Of a stretch of DNA of 64,000 nt, positions 40,501 to 46,570 are shown piece by piece. Position numbers and translations under genes: made by a program. This DNA comes from Mytilus californianus (lineage: Eukaryota > Mollusca > Bivalvia > Mytilida > Mytilidae): positions 110,667,640 to 110,731,639 of the forward strand of contig NW_026262712.1 of NCBI RefSeq assembly GCF_021869535.1, written 5' to 3'. Position 1 is the first letter of the stretch; the number at the start of each line of letters is the position of its first letter. The notes under the pieces are model-generated. The model saw only the letters and a list, made by a program, of their open reading frames with translations, was not told the DNA's origin and searched no databases.

Positions 40501-41869
40501 ACATGCAATTATTGACTGTTTTCATATTTCAGATGAAGCTGACATTAGAGGCCAGGATGAGAACCGACACATCTTGCCAAATAATAACAATTACATGCCA
40601 ATGGCTGGAACAGCGTTCTCTAGACCAGTTCCGTCGAGTATTCGTGATCAATGTGCTTTATCATTCGCCGAGGAGTCTTGTCGAGGAAATGTAACCAATC
40701 CGTCCTTGTCATTGTCACCACTTAAACATTATACACCTTTTAATAGTGCTTCATTTGACAGACCTACTTATTTATCTCAATATGGACTGAACTCTTACAA
40801 TGACATAATAGGATCCGGCAGTGGTCTTACAGCGACTAGAATGCAGCCGTACACGGACTCACATTCCCAGTCATTTAGTCATATTCCATTTAGTGCTAGC
40901 ATGCCCCAGCCCCCAAGTGCGTACTGGACAACAGACAGTCGGCCACATACTTATCACGATCATTATACACCGTATAGTTATAACAAACTAACAACTCCGT
41001 ATGAAACTCTTAACAAAGGCTCGTTTCTAAGGGGTGCCGCTTACCAGGACGTTCTGAACAGAGCCACATTAGAATCACATCGACCATACTATAGAAGTCA
41101 TCATGATTATAATCAAGGTACAGTCATGCCAAAAGTACTTTTCAGACTTATACTATTTCGGCAGTGATACGAAAGACAATTTTTCTTGATATACATCGTT
41201 AAATTTACTGAAAAACACCTCACTTTTACCAAATACATACAGTAATGAAAAAAAAATATTAAATCCACATTCTGAAATACATAGACCGAAAAAAACCTTA
41301 AACTAACATTTATTGTAAACTAAAACAATAAACACGAAAACAAAACGTGAAACAGTATATGTAAAATGCATGACGAACAAAGAAAAACATAATACGCAGA
41401 ACTAAAAAATAATACCATATATCGTTATTTTGATCTGTGAAAGTGTCCCCCGATAATGATGAGCATGAAACAAGGGTTGTTGATCAAAATTTTTATAATT
41501 TTAATCTTAAAATTTTCCCAATTGTTCACAACAAATAAAAGGACTCAAGATCAACAAATACAGCGACACATAAACCATCAGTTGTTGGGATCTTTCTGTC
41601 ATTGTTTGAAATTTATTTTTTTTAGAAGTTCACATCTTAGCAATTATATATTTTACTAATTTGTTAAGTCCTCGATTCTTAAATCTTTTTCAGTAAATGG
41701 TCATTTATCTGTGAACGGTTACAACAGTACGTTTATGGATATAGCTCAACCTTCTCCCCAATATGGCCGCCAGGAGTCGCTCTTTTACCAAGATGATCTG
41801 TATTCAGGGACTATAGGAACACCATTCTCTACAATGACAAAGCCATATTTAACAGCAACTTTTAGATGA
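10053..41869 (+). CDS. RFX6: RFX6-like winged-helix transcription factor (19 coding exons, 823 aa)
   Basis: Joined coding sequence from ATG 10053 to TGA 41867-41869; the 19 exons total 2,472 nt and keep frame across 18 GT-AG introns. The RFX DNA-binding domain covers about residues 106-184 ([16 protein letters not shown], then [17 protein letters not shown]). The extended RFX region follows: [11 protein letters not shown] about 248-258, [13 protein letters not shown] about 272-284, [12 protein letters not shown] about 439-450, and [21 protein letters not shown] starting at 495. A basic PKNRKRKH stretch (555-562) may be a nuclear localisation signal. The tail (about 571-823) is rich in Ser, Tyr and Pro and is poorly conserved. 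From family knowledge, RFX proteins are nuclear, dimerize and bind X-box DNA, and vertebrate RFX6 controls gut and pancreatic endocrine cell fate; the same role in a mollusc is inference. Human RFX6 is about 928 aa. The RFX4/6/8 group is certain; RFX6 over RFX4 rests on YHSVYxGKGLTRFSG and [16 protein letters not shown]. Start choice and any 5' noncoding exon are unproven. Confidence 0.93.
10462..10512. repeat. (AAT)n microsatellite
   Basis: Seventeen near-perfect AAT units just inside intron 1, about 180 bp after the exon 1 donor. Confidence 0.95.
11030..11336 (+). repeat. mussel dispersed repeat R1, near full length
   Basis: CACCTGTCCTAAGTCAGGAA to CATACCACATCTTCTTAT. Its last 128 bp are identical to the partial copy at 13199-13327. 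Confidence 0.9.
11490..11800 (-). repeat. mussel dispersed repeat R1, variant b (minus orientation)
   Basis: AGATGTGGTTTGATTGCGAT...GAGACAACTATCCACCAGAG ... CGTATAGTCCGATATAAAAGG. Its reverse complement follows R1 block by block, with TGGTGGATAGTTGTCTCAT replacing TGGATGAAGAGTTGTCTCAT, so it is a sister subfamily. Confidence 0.85.
11801..13197. other. intron 1 sequence, nothing recognised
   Basis: AT-rich; short frames on both strands at 11945-12226 overlap each other and resemble no family. Confidence 0.4.
13199..13327 (+). repeat. mussel dispersed repeat R1, 3' part only
   Basis: Starts abruptly at CTGTTCGGTGTGAGCCAAGG and runs to CATCTTCTTATATCTATT. It is identical over its length to the end of the copy at 11030. 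Confidence 0.9.
13438..13553 (+). repeat. minisatellite, ~30-bp unit, four copies
   Basis: Imperfect units of the type TTACGTGTACATGTTGGTCA followed by ATGGTTCTG. Both overlapping frames reading through it are repeats of Val/Cys/Thr and are not genes. Confidence 0.8.
14694..14861. mobile_element. short palindromic MITE, 168 bp
   Basis: The ends form an inverted repeat: GTGTATTTAATTTACACCAAGAT on the left, and on the right the reverse complement of GTGTAAATACATTTACACCAAGAT. There is no coding content. A target duplication is not certain (GAAG is shared near both ends). Confidence 0.7.
14862..16055. other. intron 1 sequence, nothing recognised
   Basis: AT-rich; no gene or defined repeat seen. 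Confidence 0.4.
16060..16330 (-). repeat. mussel dispersed repeat R1b (minus orientation)
   Basis: GAGATGTGGTATGTTTGCAA ... AGGCAACCGTACGGCCTTCA ... TATAAAAGGCCCCAACATGC ... CCAACGACAACCACTGAACT. A further partial R1b copy follows at 16440-16545 and a strongly diverged one at 16735-16900. Confidence 0.85.
16905..18585. other. intron 1 sequence, nothing recognised
   Basis: AT-rich with poly(A)/(AAAG) tracts at 17808-17840 and (TA)n at 18264-18280. No gene seen. Confidence 0.4.
18588..18695 (+). repeat. minisatellite, ~45-bp unit, three copies
   Basis: Three copies of AGTGATGAAATGGATTCTGT followed by a T-run and ATTTCTAA; the copies differ mainly in T-run length. Confidence 0.85.
18700..21299. 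other. intron 1 sequence, nothing recognised
   Basis: AT-rich; the frames near 19583-19874 and 20110-20647 overlap on both strands and have low-complexity hydrophobic content. No gene is supported. Confidence 0.4.
21300..21405 (+). repeat. mussel dispersed repeat R1b, 3' part
   Basis: TTCATTGTTGAAGGCCGTAC ... GGATAATTGTCTCATTGACA ... GCACATCTTCTTATT. Confidence 0.75.
21815..21965 (+). repeat. mussel dispersed repeat R5
   Basis: GATTTTGACGGGGTTCGTGTTG, TTCACTCGTTAGTTG and GGCAATGATGTTGTTCG. It ends about 45 bp before exon 2. Confidence 0.65.
22011..22110 (+). CDS. RFX6: RFX6-like coding exon 2
   Basis: Acceptor TTTTCAG at 22010, donor ATG|GTACGT; 100 nt, phase in 1, out 2. Encodes residues 76-108, a Gln/Ser/Glu-rich linker ending QSQVASTLK, with the W of WLTDNYE completed across the junction. 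This is the start of the DNA-binding domain and parallels TQLTLQWLEENY in human RFX6. Confidence 0.9.
22487..22560 (-). repeat. mussel dispersed repeat R1b fragment (minus orientation)
   Basis: AGAGATGTGGTATGATTGCC, AATGAGACAACTATCCTCCA, AATGAAGTGGATGTAA; a 74-bp fragment in intron 2. Confidence 0.8.
22879..23002 (+). CDS. RFX6: RFX6-like coding exon 3 (DNA-binding domain, first half)
   Basis: Acceptor TTTTCAG, donor AAAG|GTATGT; 124 nt, phase in 2, out 0. Encodes [20 protein letters not shown] followed by THYLDFCKK and AGAATFGK (residues 109-150). Most positions are identical to vertebrate RFX6, including the LPRC(I/V)LY(A/T)HYLDFC run, and this is the clearest signature in the window. Confidence 0.96.
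23220..23350 (-). repeat. SINE S1 fragment (minus orientation)
   Basis: Reverse complement contains AATAATGTGTCCGGGTCGGA and CAATTATGCGACATTGAG, as in the copies at 24845 and 48480. Confidence 0.55.
23440..23945 (+). repeat. mussel dispersed repeat R2, near full length (~500 bp)
   Basis: Runs from GAGGTCTGGAGCTGGCATGT through ACCCCGCCGCATTTTTGCGC, GGAGCCTCTGGCCTTTGTTA and GGACGCCTCCGGGTGCGGGA to CTTTGACACATTCCCCATTT. It recurs, shorter, at 34695, and partly at 52280 and 54670. Confidence 0.85.
24001..25720 (+). repeat. tandem duplication in intron 3 (offset ~1.14 kb)
   Basis: 24001-24270 recurs at 25142-25410 (TGCTTGCAAGT, AGATAATTGAATAAAGTTTATGTCTT, GACGGATCTATAACCT). 24600-24860 recurs at about 25410-25720. 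The second half is built from units such as GGTTATGAACTATTTACTGG, ACCCGGTTATAAGTTTCAAAAA (63-83 bp apart). Copy 1 has about 325 bp absent from copy 2, plus a SINE fragment and a C14 run at 24827. Confidence 0.8.
24845..24990 (-). repeat. SINE S1 fragment (minus orientation)
   Basis: On the minus strand, GAGTCAACCAAAGACTGGTA, CTAATTATGCGACATTGAGG and GTAAAAATAATGTGTACGGG align with the middle of the 48480 SINE. Confidence 0.65.
26294..26355 (+). CDS. RFX6: RFX6-like coding exon 4 (recognition helix)
   Basis: Acceptor TTTACAG, donor CCAA|GTGAGT; 62 nt, phase in 0, out 2. Encodes [20 protein letters not shown] plus the split K171. In this family the [17 protein letters not shown] segment is the recognition helix and adjoining wing that contact the X-box. 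Confidence 0.96.
26470..26650 (+). repeat. mussel dispersed repeat R4
   Basis: GCCTGTACCAAGTCAGGAATATGATGG, TTTTCACTCGTTCCGTTGAA, ATTTCCCCTTTTCGAATT. Other copies lie at 28230 and 35300, and in reverse at 42240 and 46960. Confidence 0.75.
26755..27250 (+). repeat. degenerate duplicates of the exon 5 head
   Basis: The true exon 5 start (CATTCCAG|GTATCACTACTATGGCATAG) is preceded by ATTCAAG|GTATCGTTACTATGGTATTG (27120-27146), ATTCCAAG|TATCAATACTATTGCATTGG (27171-27198), and weaker copies at about 26762-26790 and 26808-26835. The flank CTGTCSATATAT is shared too. The first two read YRYYGIGI and YQYYCIGM in the exon 5 frame. Confidence 0.75.
27231..27308 (+). CDS. RFX6: RFX6-like coding exon 5 (DNA-binding wing)
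   Basis: Acceptor CATTCCAG, donor ACAAG|GTAAGT; 78 nt, phase in 2, out 2. Encodes [25 protein letters not shown], completing the DNA-binding domain (residues 172-196). Degenerate duplicates of its acceptor and first ~25 coding bases lie just upstream in intron 4; only this copy continues in frame with the RFX6 sequence. Confidence 0.96.
27310..28229. other. intron 5 sequence, nothing recognised
   Basis: AT-rich; no gene or clear repeat. A partial R4 copy follows at about 28230-28420 (CCGTTTTGAATTTTCCTCGG). Confidence 0.4.
28425..29410. other. rest of intron 5, nothing recognised
   Basis: Contains an open frame at 28731-28961 without family resemblance and a T-run at 29105-29118. Confidence 0.4.
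29414..29441 (+). CDS. RFX6: RFX6-like coding exon 6 (28-nt microexon)
   Basis: Acceptor TTTCGCAG, donor AGAG|GTAAAA; 28 nt, phase in 2, out 0. Encodes only (R)FSGVKIKTE, matching RFSGSKLKNE at the same place in human RFX6. The similarity and the exact phase fit make it convincing despite its length. Confidence 0.9.
29445..30700. other. intron 6, nothing recognised
   Basis: AT-rich; the frame at 29912-30106 has no family resemblance and no splice context fitting the gene. Confidence 0.4.
30703..30807 (+). CDS. RFX6: RFX6-like coding exon 7
   Basis: Acceptor GGTAACAG, donor CAAG|GTAGTT; 105 nt, phase 0 at both ends. Encodes [20 protein letters not shown] then [15 protein letters not shown] (residues 207-241). 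[17 protein letters not shown] is an RFX6-type signature; RFX4 differs here. Confidence 0.95.
30810..31680. other. intron 7, nothing recognised
   Basis: A-rich; minus-strand frames rich in Phe/Ile/Tyr reflect composition only. Confidence 0.4.
31690..31850 (+). repeat. repeat R3 fragment, tandemly doubled (~75-bp unit)
   Basis: Two copies of GCATTTTTCTGGATTTACTT...TGAACGCTGAA...GTATTTAGTATAGCAT. The second begins AGCACTTTTCTGGATTTACT. It ends 68 bp before exon 8. Confidence 0.8.
31918..31995 (+). CDS. RFX6: RFX6-like coding exon 8
   Basis: Acceptor TTTTTGAAG, donor GATGAG|GTTCGT; 78 nt, phase 0 at both ends. Encodes [20 protein letters not shown] then SANFDE (residues 242-267), the start of the extended dimerization region. 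Both splice sites are weaker than average, but the protein join to exon 9 ([13 protein letters not shown]) matches NFEEIQHFLLHFW of RFX6. Confidence 0.9.
32000..32680. other. intron 8, nothing recognised
   Basis: AT-rich; no repeat or gene evident. The long minus-strand frame at 32484-32909 mainly mirrors exon 9. Confidence 0.45.
32686..32799 (+). CDS. RFX6: RFX6-like coding exon 9
   Basis: Acceptor TTTACAG, donor CAAG|GTAAGA; 114 nt, phase 0 at both ends. Encodes residues 268-305: [20 protein letters not shown], then [27 protein letters not shown] and CDSILYK are invariant family blocks. Confidence 0.96.
32802..33583. other. 5' part of intron 9, nothing recognised
   Basis: AT-rich without a defined element. 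Confidence 0.4.
33587..34168. mobile_element. foldback (long inverted-repeat) element, ~580 bp
   Basis: The outer ends pair: AGGCCCGGTAAGACCCCCTT on the left with the reverse complement of AGGTCCGGTAAGGGCAAATT on the right. The inner arms also pair: AAGTGGCCGCACTTGTGTTC (33829-33851) with the reverse complement of AAGTGGCCGCATTTGTGTTC (33925-33948). No coding capacity. It lies in intron 9 and ends 13 bp before exon 10. Confidence 0.8.
34182..34231 (+). CDS. RFX6: RFX6-like coding exon 10
   Basis: Acceptor ATTTTAACAG, donor GAAAG|GTAAGG; 50 nt, phase in 0, out 2. Encodes [16 protein letters not shown] (residues 306-321), matching VLTDVLIPATMQEMPE in human RFX6. The acceptor lies 13 bp after the end of a foldback repeat. 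Confidence 0.94.
34285..34560 (+). repeat. mussel dispersed repeat R3
   Basis: TTTGTCCGAAGCGCTTTTCT, AAGAACGCTTAAACC, GTTGAAACCTTAGTTTC. Copies recur at 40220 and, inverted, at 51165, 56405 and 62400. Confidence 0.75.
34695..35022 (+). repeat. mussel dispersed repeat R2
   Basis: GGGAGGGTTGAGATCTCACA, GGAGCCTCTGGCCTTTGATA, TATGGTCGGGTTGTTGTCTC; the truncated relative of the copy at 23440. Confidence 0.85.
35290..35450 (+). repeat. mussel dispersed repeat R4
   Basis: ATGCCTGTACCGAGTCAGGAATATG, TCCATTCGTTTGATGTGTTT, ATCTGTTTTGAATTTTCCTT. Confidence 0.75.
35656..35756 (+). CDS. RFX6: RFX6-like coding exon 11
   Basis: Acceptor ATTTCAG, donor GAAG|GTATGA; 101 nt, phase in 2, out 1. Encodes residues 322-355: [20 protein letters not shown] followed by [14 protein letters not shown], part of the conserved helical region after the DNA-binding domain. 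Confidence 0.93.
35760..36355. other. intron 11
   Basis: No gene seen. About 36120-36250 resembles the minus-strand R4 family (AGCCAGACTTGGTACAGGGG). Confidence 0.4.
36362..36420 (+). CDS. RFX6: RFX6-like coding exon 12
   Basis: Acceptor TTTTTTTCAG, donor TCAA|GTATGT; 59 nt, phase in 1, out 0. Encodes [20 protein letters not shown] (residues 356-375), matching the RRFVSSLKRQTSFLHLAQ block of RFX6. Confidence 0.94.
36425..36950. other. intron 12, nothing recognised
   Basis: Contains only short spurious frames and a T-run at 36791-36799. Confidence 0.4.
36955..37099 (+). CDS. RFX6: RFX6-like coding exon 13
   Basis: Acceptor CTTCATAG, donor GACT|GTAAGT; 145 nt, phase in 0, out 1. Encodes [20 protein letters not shown] then [10 protein letters not shown] and on to ESIQD (residues 376-423). 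The segment is less conserved than its neighbours, but the order and both junction phases fit. Confidence 0.9.
37105..38228. other. intron 13
   Basis: Mostly AT-rich. An R1-like tail (TTTCTCATTGGCAATCATCA) lies at about 37690-37740, and a minus-strand R5 copy at about 37885-38095 (AGACTGAGCAACACATACCT, AAATCCGGGGTTGATCTCGA). Confidence 0.55.
38233..38327 (+). CDS. RFX6: RFX6-like coding exon 14 (dimerization region)
   Basis: Acceptor CTTGCAG, donor ACAG|GTAAGA; 95 nt, phase in 1, out 0. Encodes residues 424-455, including [20 protein letters not shown] and [11 protein letters not shown]. The xIExxxEWLDTxxD block is diagnostic of the RFX dimerization region. Confidence 0.95.
38330..38855. other. 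intron 14, nothing recognised
   Basis: AT-rich, no element recognised. Confidence 0.4.
38859..38976 (+). CDS. RFX6: RFX6-like coding exon 15
   Basis: Acceptor TTTTTCAG, donor TTCG|GTAAGT; 118 nt, phase in 0, out 1. Encodes residues 456-494, including [20 protein letters not shown] and HSATSF. It matches the QxFLLxWSxFGxRVMxxxTL segment of RFX4/6. The GAR of vertebrates is replaced by SSL. Confidence 0.94.
39321..39443 (+). CDS. RFX6: RFX6-like coding exon 16
   Basis: Acceptor TTTACAG, donor GCAG|GTATGT; 123 nt, phase in 1, out 1. Encodes [20 protein letters not shown], then a Gln run and [16 protein letters not shown] (residues 495-535). The DEY(V/I)xLxMETQ form is RFX6-like, where RFX4 has DDYVLYLLE. 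Confidence 0.96.
39447..39912. other. intron 16, nothing recognised
   Basis: AT-rich; the minus-strand frames at 39667-40018 overlap exon 17 in antisense and are shadows. Confidence 0.4.
39916..40020 (+). CDS. RFX6: RFX6-like coding exon 17 (basic stretch)
   Basis: Acceptor TTTTTCAG, donor CACAG|GTACAT; 105 nt, phase in 1, out 1. Encodes residues 536-570, including [20 protein letters not shown]. The cluster PKNRKRKH looks like a monopartite nuclear localisation signal; this is inference from composition. Confidence 0.88.
40220..40410 (+). repeat. mussel dispersed repeat R3
   Basis: ATGTCTAAAGCGCTTTTCTG, AATCAGGTACGCTTAAAC, GAGTTGGAACCTTAGTTATA; in intron 17. Confidence 0.75.
40533..41117 (+). 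CDS. RFX6: RFX6-like coding exon 18 (long tail exon)
   Basis: Acceptor ATATTTCAG, donor TCAAG|GTACAG; 585 nt, phase in 1, out 1. Encodes residues 571-765, a low-similarity tail rich in Ser, Pro, Tyr, Asn and His, with no recognised domain. The frame stays open past the donor to 41167, so retaining intron 18 would give a slightly different and shorter C-terminus. Confidence 0.9.
41120..41690. other. intron 18, nothing recognised
   Basis: AT-rich; no element recognised. Confidence 0.45.
41694..41869 (+). CDS. RFX6: RFX6-like coding exon 19 (terminal)
   Basis: Acceptor CTTTTTCAG, phase in 1, stop TGA at 41867-41869; 176 nt. Encodes residues 766-823, starting [20 protein letters not shown] and ending KPYLTATFR. 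The codon pattern and the downstream AATAAA support it as the last exon; protein similarity here is low. Confidence 0.85.
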
Positions 41870-41905
41870 TATAAATGTTTTTGATATTGATTTGCTCAAA
41901 CTGTC

Positions 41906-41911
41906 AATAAA
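41906..41911 (+). terminator. poly(A) signal AATAAA
   Basis: Canonical AATAAA 37 bp after the RFX6-like stop codon, followed by T-rich sequence. It implies a very short 3' UTR if used. Confidence 0.6.
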
Positions 41912-42239
41912 ATTATTTATTGCTTATATATATATTATTTCAAATTGCACTGGAATACTTTGAAATGTCTTAGATGAATTCAGATATTGGAAGTAGGGAT
42001 ATGCTGTTTAAGTGTATCGGTACCTCTCTTCCATTATTGATGCGGATATTCATAAATAAAGACCAGTTAATCTATTTATAGACAGAACGTCTGTAAATAA
42101 AGGCAACAGTAGTATACCGCTGTTCGAAATTCATAAATCGATTGAGAAAAAAAATAAATCCGGCTTACAAACTAAAACTGAAGGAAACACATCAAATATA
42201 AGAGAAGAACAACGACACAACAGAAACACAACATTAAAA

Positions 42240-42360
42240 TGTAACACACACAGAAACGAACTATAATATAATAGTGGCCATTTTCCTGACTTGGTACAGG
42301 ACATTTTAAGAAAAAAATGGTGGGTTGAACCTGGTTTTGTGGCTAGCCAAACCTCGCACT
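42240..42360 (-). repeat. mussel dispersed repeat R4 fragment (minus orientation)
   Basis: TTTTCCTGACTTGGTACAGG, GGGTTGAACCTGGTTTTGTG; the same block recurs at 47095-47170. Confidence 0.65.
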
Positions 42361-42824
42361 TTTATGGCAATGTTAAATATAACACTAAAATGACACCGTT
42401 ACATGACATGAATACAGTACAACTGTAAATATAATCAATGTGTAACAACGGAACTATTTGTCATATATATGTAATTTTAACTAAATGCAAGATCATTTCA
42501 AACCTTGAAAATTTGAGTGCCGACGTTGTCATCAGAAACATAACGCTCTAATTTAAATAAATATGCACGGACATGTTTTATTACCGGTAGAGTCCGTATC
42601 ATGATATATGTGTTTCTAGTCATAAGGATATTGTTATCACGAATTAAAGATATGGTAATTTACCAATGTGACAGCACCCAAGCGACAGAAAGAACTTAAA
42701 GACTCTCGAGGTCAACACACAGTCTTATTAAATGTCTTCCCTTGCTATTAATTGTCTTCTGTGTTTCCAGTTTTAATGAAGAGTATCTTCGATGATTTTT
42801 TTTTAAATGATCTAGATAAAAAGA

Positions 42825-43200
42825 TGAGATATGTTTACCAATAATAAACCTATCCCACTGAGTCCAAAGGAAGTTAAATTTGAGCAACTATAGGTTACCG
42901 TACAGCCTTTTACATGAGCAAAACCCATAACGTATAGTCAGCTATAAAAGGCCCCAACATGACGAATATGAAATGTGAAACGACTCAAACGAAAGAATTA
43001 ACGGCCTGATTTATGACAAAACAATGAATGAAAAACAAATATGACAGACTGCAACCAACGACAACCAAATAATTACATAGTCCTGACTAGGGACAGGTAC
43101 ATATAGAAATAGATAGGGTTCAACATATTTGTGAGCGATCAACCCTCGCAAAACTGGGGACAGAGGCGTAATAGCCCGACATAAGAACAAACTATTAAAA
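42825..43200 (-). repeat. mussel dispersed repeat R1b, near full length (minus orientation)
   Basis: AAAGATGAGATATGTTTACC ... GGTTACCGTACAGCCTTTTA ... GCTATAAAAGGCCCCAACAT ... GACTAGGGACAGGTAC ... AGCCCGACATAAGAACAAAC. Confidence 0.8.
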
Positions 43201-43644
43201 TCAGTTGGAAATGGCTTGACTCATCAGCTTGACACGAAGCACATTACAACTAACATAATGACAAAAGACACAACAGTAACCATAGATACTCAAAGCTAGT
43301 TCAAAGCCTATCACAACTATTTAAAACTATGTACTCCAAGACGGATGAGTGCATTGTTTGTTTTGTATATTTCCTTTTGATCATTAGTTTTGTGTGTTTC
43401 TGGTTTTAATGTTGCTTTAGTGATTTTTTTCTTTGTAATTCTTAGTTTTTTGTATTTGCCTTTAACAAGATTGGAACATTTCTGGATATACTAACCTCAT
43501 GAAAGCTAATATCCAATTTGTTTTAAATTTTTGTTGTTTTTTTTTGCATTGACATAGTCCCTCTTCTCTTTTCAATCAAAGATATTTAATTACATATAAT
43601 TATAAGATACACAGAAGTATCTGAAATAAAGAGAAATAACCGTT

Positions 43645-43905
43645 CAGGAGCCTGTTGTTCAGTGGTTGTCGTTTGTTGGTGTGGTTCATAAGTGTTTTTC
43701 GTTTCTCGTTTTTTTATAGATTAGACCGTTGGTTTTCCTGTTTGAATTGTTTTACACTAGTCTTTTCGGGGTCCTTTATAGCTTGCTGTTCGGTGTGAGC
43801 CAAGGCTCCGTGTTGAAGGCCGTACTTTGATCTATAATTGTTGACACATTGTGACTTGGATGGGGAGTTGTCTCATTGGCACTTATACCACATCTTCTTA
43901 TTTAT
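43645..43905 (+). repeat. mussel dispersed repeat R1
   Basis: AGGAGCCTGTTGTTCAGTGG ... GAGCCAAGGCTCCGTGTTGA ... TTGTCTCATTGGCACTTATA ... ACCACATCTTCTTATT. Confidence 0.85.
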
Positions 43906-44594
43906 CTTCACTCCTTTTAACAATCCAAACAACAGTCACGACTTTAATAATACAAATACTCGTTTTTATTGCACTAACCTTGTCTTACTATCCAATTGGA
44001 ATTGGACTTTGTTCTCGTTTTTAGTAATTGCGATAACTCGTAGATCTTTTTTTTGTACGTTTTCTTTCTTTCTTGTTCCACATCGATATGGTGAGTCAAG
44101 CTTTTGCTTTCAACTGATTTTAACAGTTTGACCTAATATTGTGCTGGTAAACCTCTGTCGGAGGTAAGAAGACCGTGGGTTGACCGCTCATAAATATATT
44201 TTATGCTCCTGTCTCAATCAAGGATCTTAACTCCAGTTGTTGTATATTTACTACGTATACCGTTAGCATCATTTTAACCTGAACTATTCAAATCGTTTCT
44301 CTCCCACAATATTGTAGACTGTTAGGTGACCAGCAGTTGTTTACATCGTTGAACTTTGGTAGATAGTTACCCCATAGGCAATCATACCACATCGGATTAT
44401 CATATATTAACAGGATGAAGGAGGATCATTTACACGAAGATATACTCCATTAGGATAGAAGATTAATATCATAATGTATATGGAACAGAAATATGCACTT
44501 GATGAACATTAAAACAAAAGCATATTTCCTGTGACCCGGGCACAGGGGTGTGGTACAGTTTTTATTCCTCTACTCTCAAGTTACCATGTCATTT

Positions 44595-44835
44595 ATGATT
44601 GATTGATTGATAATTGGTGTTTAATGCTACTCACATCACTATTGGTTATATGACGGCAGTCAGTTTTTATTGGTGGAGGACGCCGGGGTGCCCAGAGAGA
44701 ACCACCGACCTTCGGTGGGTAGAAAAACTGACAATCCTAGCCGATTAAGATTATAGTCGAACGCACCTGTCACGTGCAGGGTTCGTTATCAAAGTAGATG
44801 AACTACTTAGACCAGTTGGCTACTGAAGCCCCCGA
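44595..44835 (-). repeat. SINE S2 (minus orientation), (CAAT)n tail
   Basis: On the minus strand it begins GGGGCTTCAGTAGCCAACTG (tRNA-like, with box B-like GTGCGTTCGACT). It continues through AGGTCGGTGGTTCTCTCTGG and GCGTCCTCCACCAATAAAAA, and ends GCATTAAACACCAATTATCAATCAATCAATC. I recognise the layout as a common bivalve SINE. Confidence 0.75.
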
Positions 44836-44839
44836 AAAT

Positions 44840-45945
44840 AAACGCCATCAAGAGGTCAAGATACTATCTTCTACTATAGACACAAGTCTGAAACTTACGC
44901 CAACCTTTAAATCGCCCTTTTACTCTAGAAGTTGTGCATAAATATAACAGCTACTACCTGAAGTCTCAACGCTAATTTCCTCTATGGATATAAACAAGAG
45001 AGATCTGGGTAAAGAAAAACTACCATTGAGTTTCATGTCTACATTTTATGGTAATGCGAGTACTCCATTTTACTTCAATGTTAAAGTTAAGGACTTAAAT
45101 CAAACTTTAGAAAATAAGGTTTAATTTTCAGTGGCTTTTTATTTTATTTTAATATATGTATTTAATCATTCTTGAATTCCAATTGGCGACAAATATATGT
45201 TCTCTAGTCTTTATCAATTATGGATGTTTCGTTCTCACATTTCTCACCCTCTGGATTTTTCTGTGGGTATATAATAAAAATTTAATCAGAATCCCAGTTT
45301 AGCTTAAACATATTTTATTTACATAAACACAAATTGGATAAGACACAAACCAAACTTATGAAGTCTTTTCCATTTAACATAATTAACAATACAATAAATA
45401 AGAGCATGCATACATTACATATTATTTCAATATTTGTATAAATTGGACAGAAATTTAAGAGGCACAAAAGAAGATCGAATTAAAATAATAGAACAAAAAA
45501 AAAAAACAAAGAAATAAAATCAAAAAACAAACAACAAATACTAGTAATAAAAAACAAAACACAACCAGAATCCCATTATTGCTCATTATTTAAAAAAAAA
45601 TTCCAGACATCTAAAAAAATGTAAATCTTTCAAATATTTGCAACTTAATAACACACGGACCTATCTTTATTTTCCATATTTAATGTAAAAAAAAACCACA
45701 CCAGAGTATACAAGCAATATTTCATTATGTTACATATTAAATCCACTCAACAAATTTACATCAAGTTACCTTATCCGTGTAATTTCATTGATGTAAAAAG
45801 TCCAAAAAGATACAAAAATTATCGCTATACTGATTTTGCCAAATCCTCAAATGTAATTATTAATATCACTTAAGGGAATTACCAAGACGACGACTTAATT
45901 CGTTTGATTGATTGCTTGTTGCTTGCTTAACGTCTAATAGTAATT
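44840..45945. other. intergenic, nothing recognised
   Basis: AT-rich; A-runs at 45490-45530. No credible frame. Confidence 0.4.
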
Positions 45946-45949
45946 ATTT

Positions 45950-46005
45950 CATGGATGGAGAGTTGTCTCATTGGCACTCATACCACATCTTCTTATATCT
46001 ATCTA
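45950..46005 (+). repeat. R1 3' fragment
   Basis: ATGGATGGAGAGTTGTCTCA, TTGGCACTCATACCACATCT, TCTTATATCTATC. Confidence 0.85.
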
Positions 46006-46244
46006 TAATCAGGACAATAAATCACTGGAAGATTCTCTTATTCAAAATCTTAAAATACCTGCAAAACAACAATGGTATTCGCGAAAAACAATGGAATTTT
46101 TCTCCGTTAACAATCATTTTTATATTGATAAATTCATCTTATAACGTCACACGCACTTGTCATTCAAAATGAAGTATTTGTTTTCTTTAGAAGTCGATGT
46201 TTAATATGCTCGATTTTTATAAAGAGTTATGTTTAGGTTAGGAT

Positions 46245-46570
46245 AGGGATGAGCACATGTTTAACCCCGCCACATTCTTTTTATTTGGCTGTCCCAAGTT
46301 AGGAGCTTGTAATTCAGTGGTTCTCATTGGTTCATCTCTGCCTATTTTATTTATAAAAGGTATATTGTTTTGCATATAAATCAGGCCGTCGGTTTTTCTC
46401 GTATGAATTGTTTTATATTTTGTTATGTCGGGGCCTTTTATAGCTTACTTGACGGTATGGGTTTTGCTCATTGTTTAAGACCGTACGGTTACCTGTAGTC
46501 GCTCACATCTACGCCATTTGGTCTCTGGTGTATAGTTGTCTCATTGGTAATCATACCACGTCTTCTAGAC
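46245..46570 (+). repeat. mussel dispersed repeat R1b (plus orientation)
   Basis: TTTAACCCCGCCACATTC ... CAGGCCGTCGGTTTTTCTCG ... GGGGCCTTTTATAGCTTACT ... ACCGTACGGTTACCTGTAGT ... TTGTCTCATTGGTAATCATA. Confidence 0.8.
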
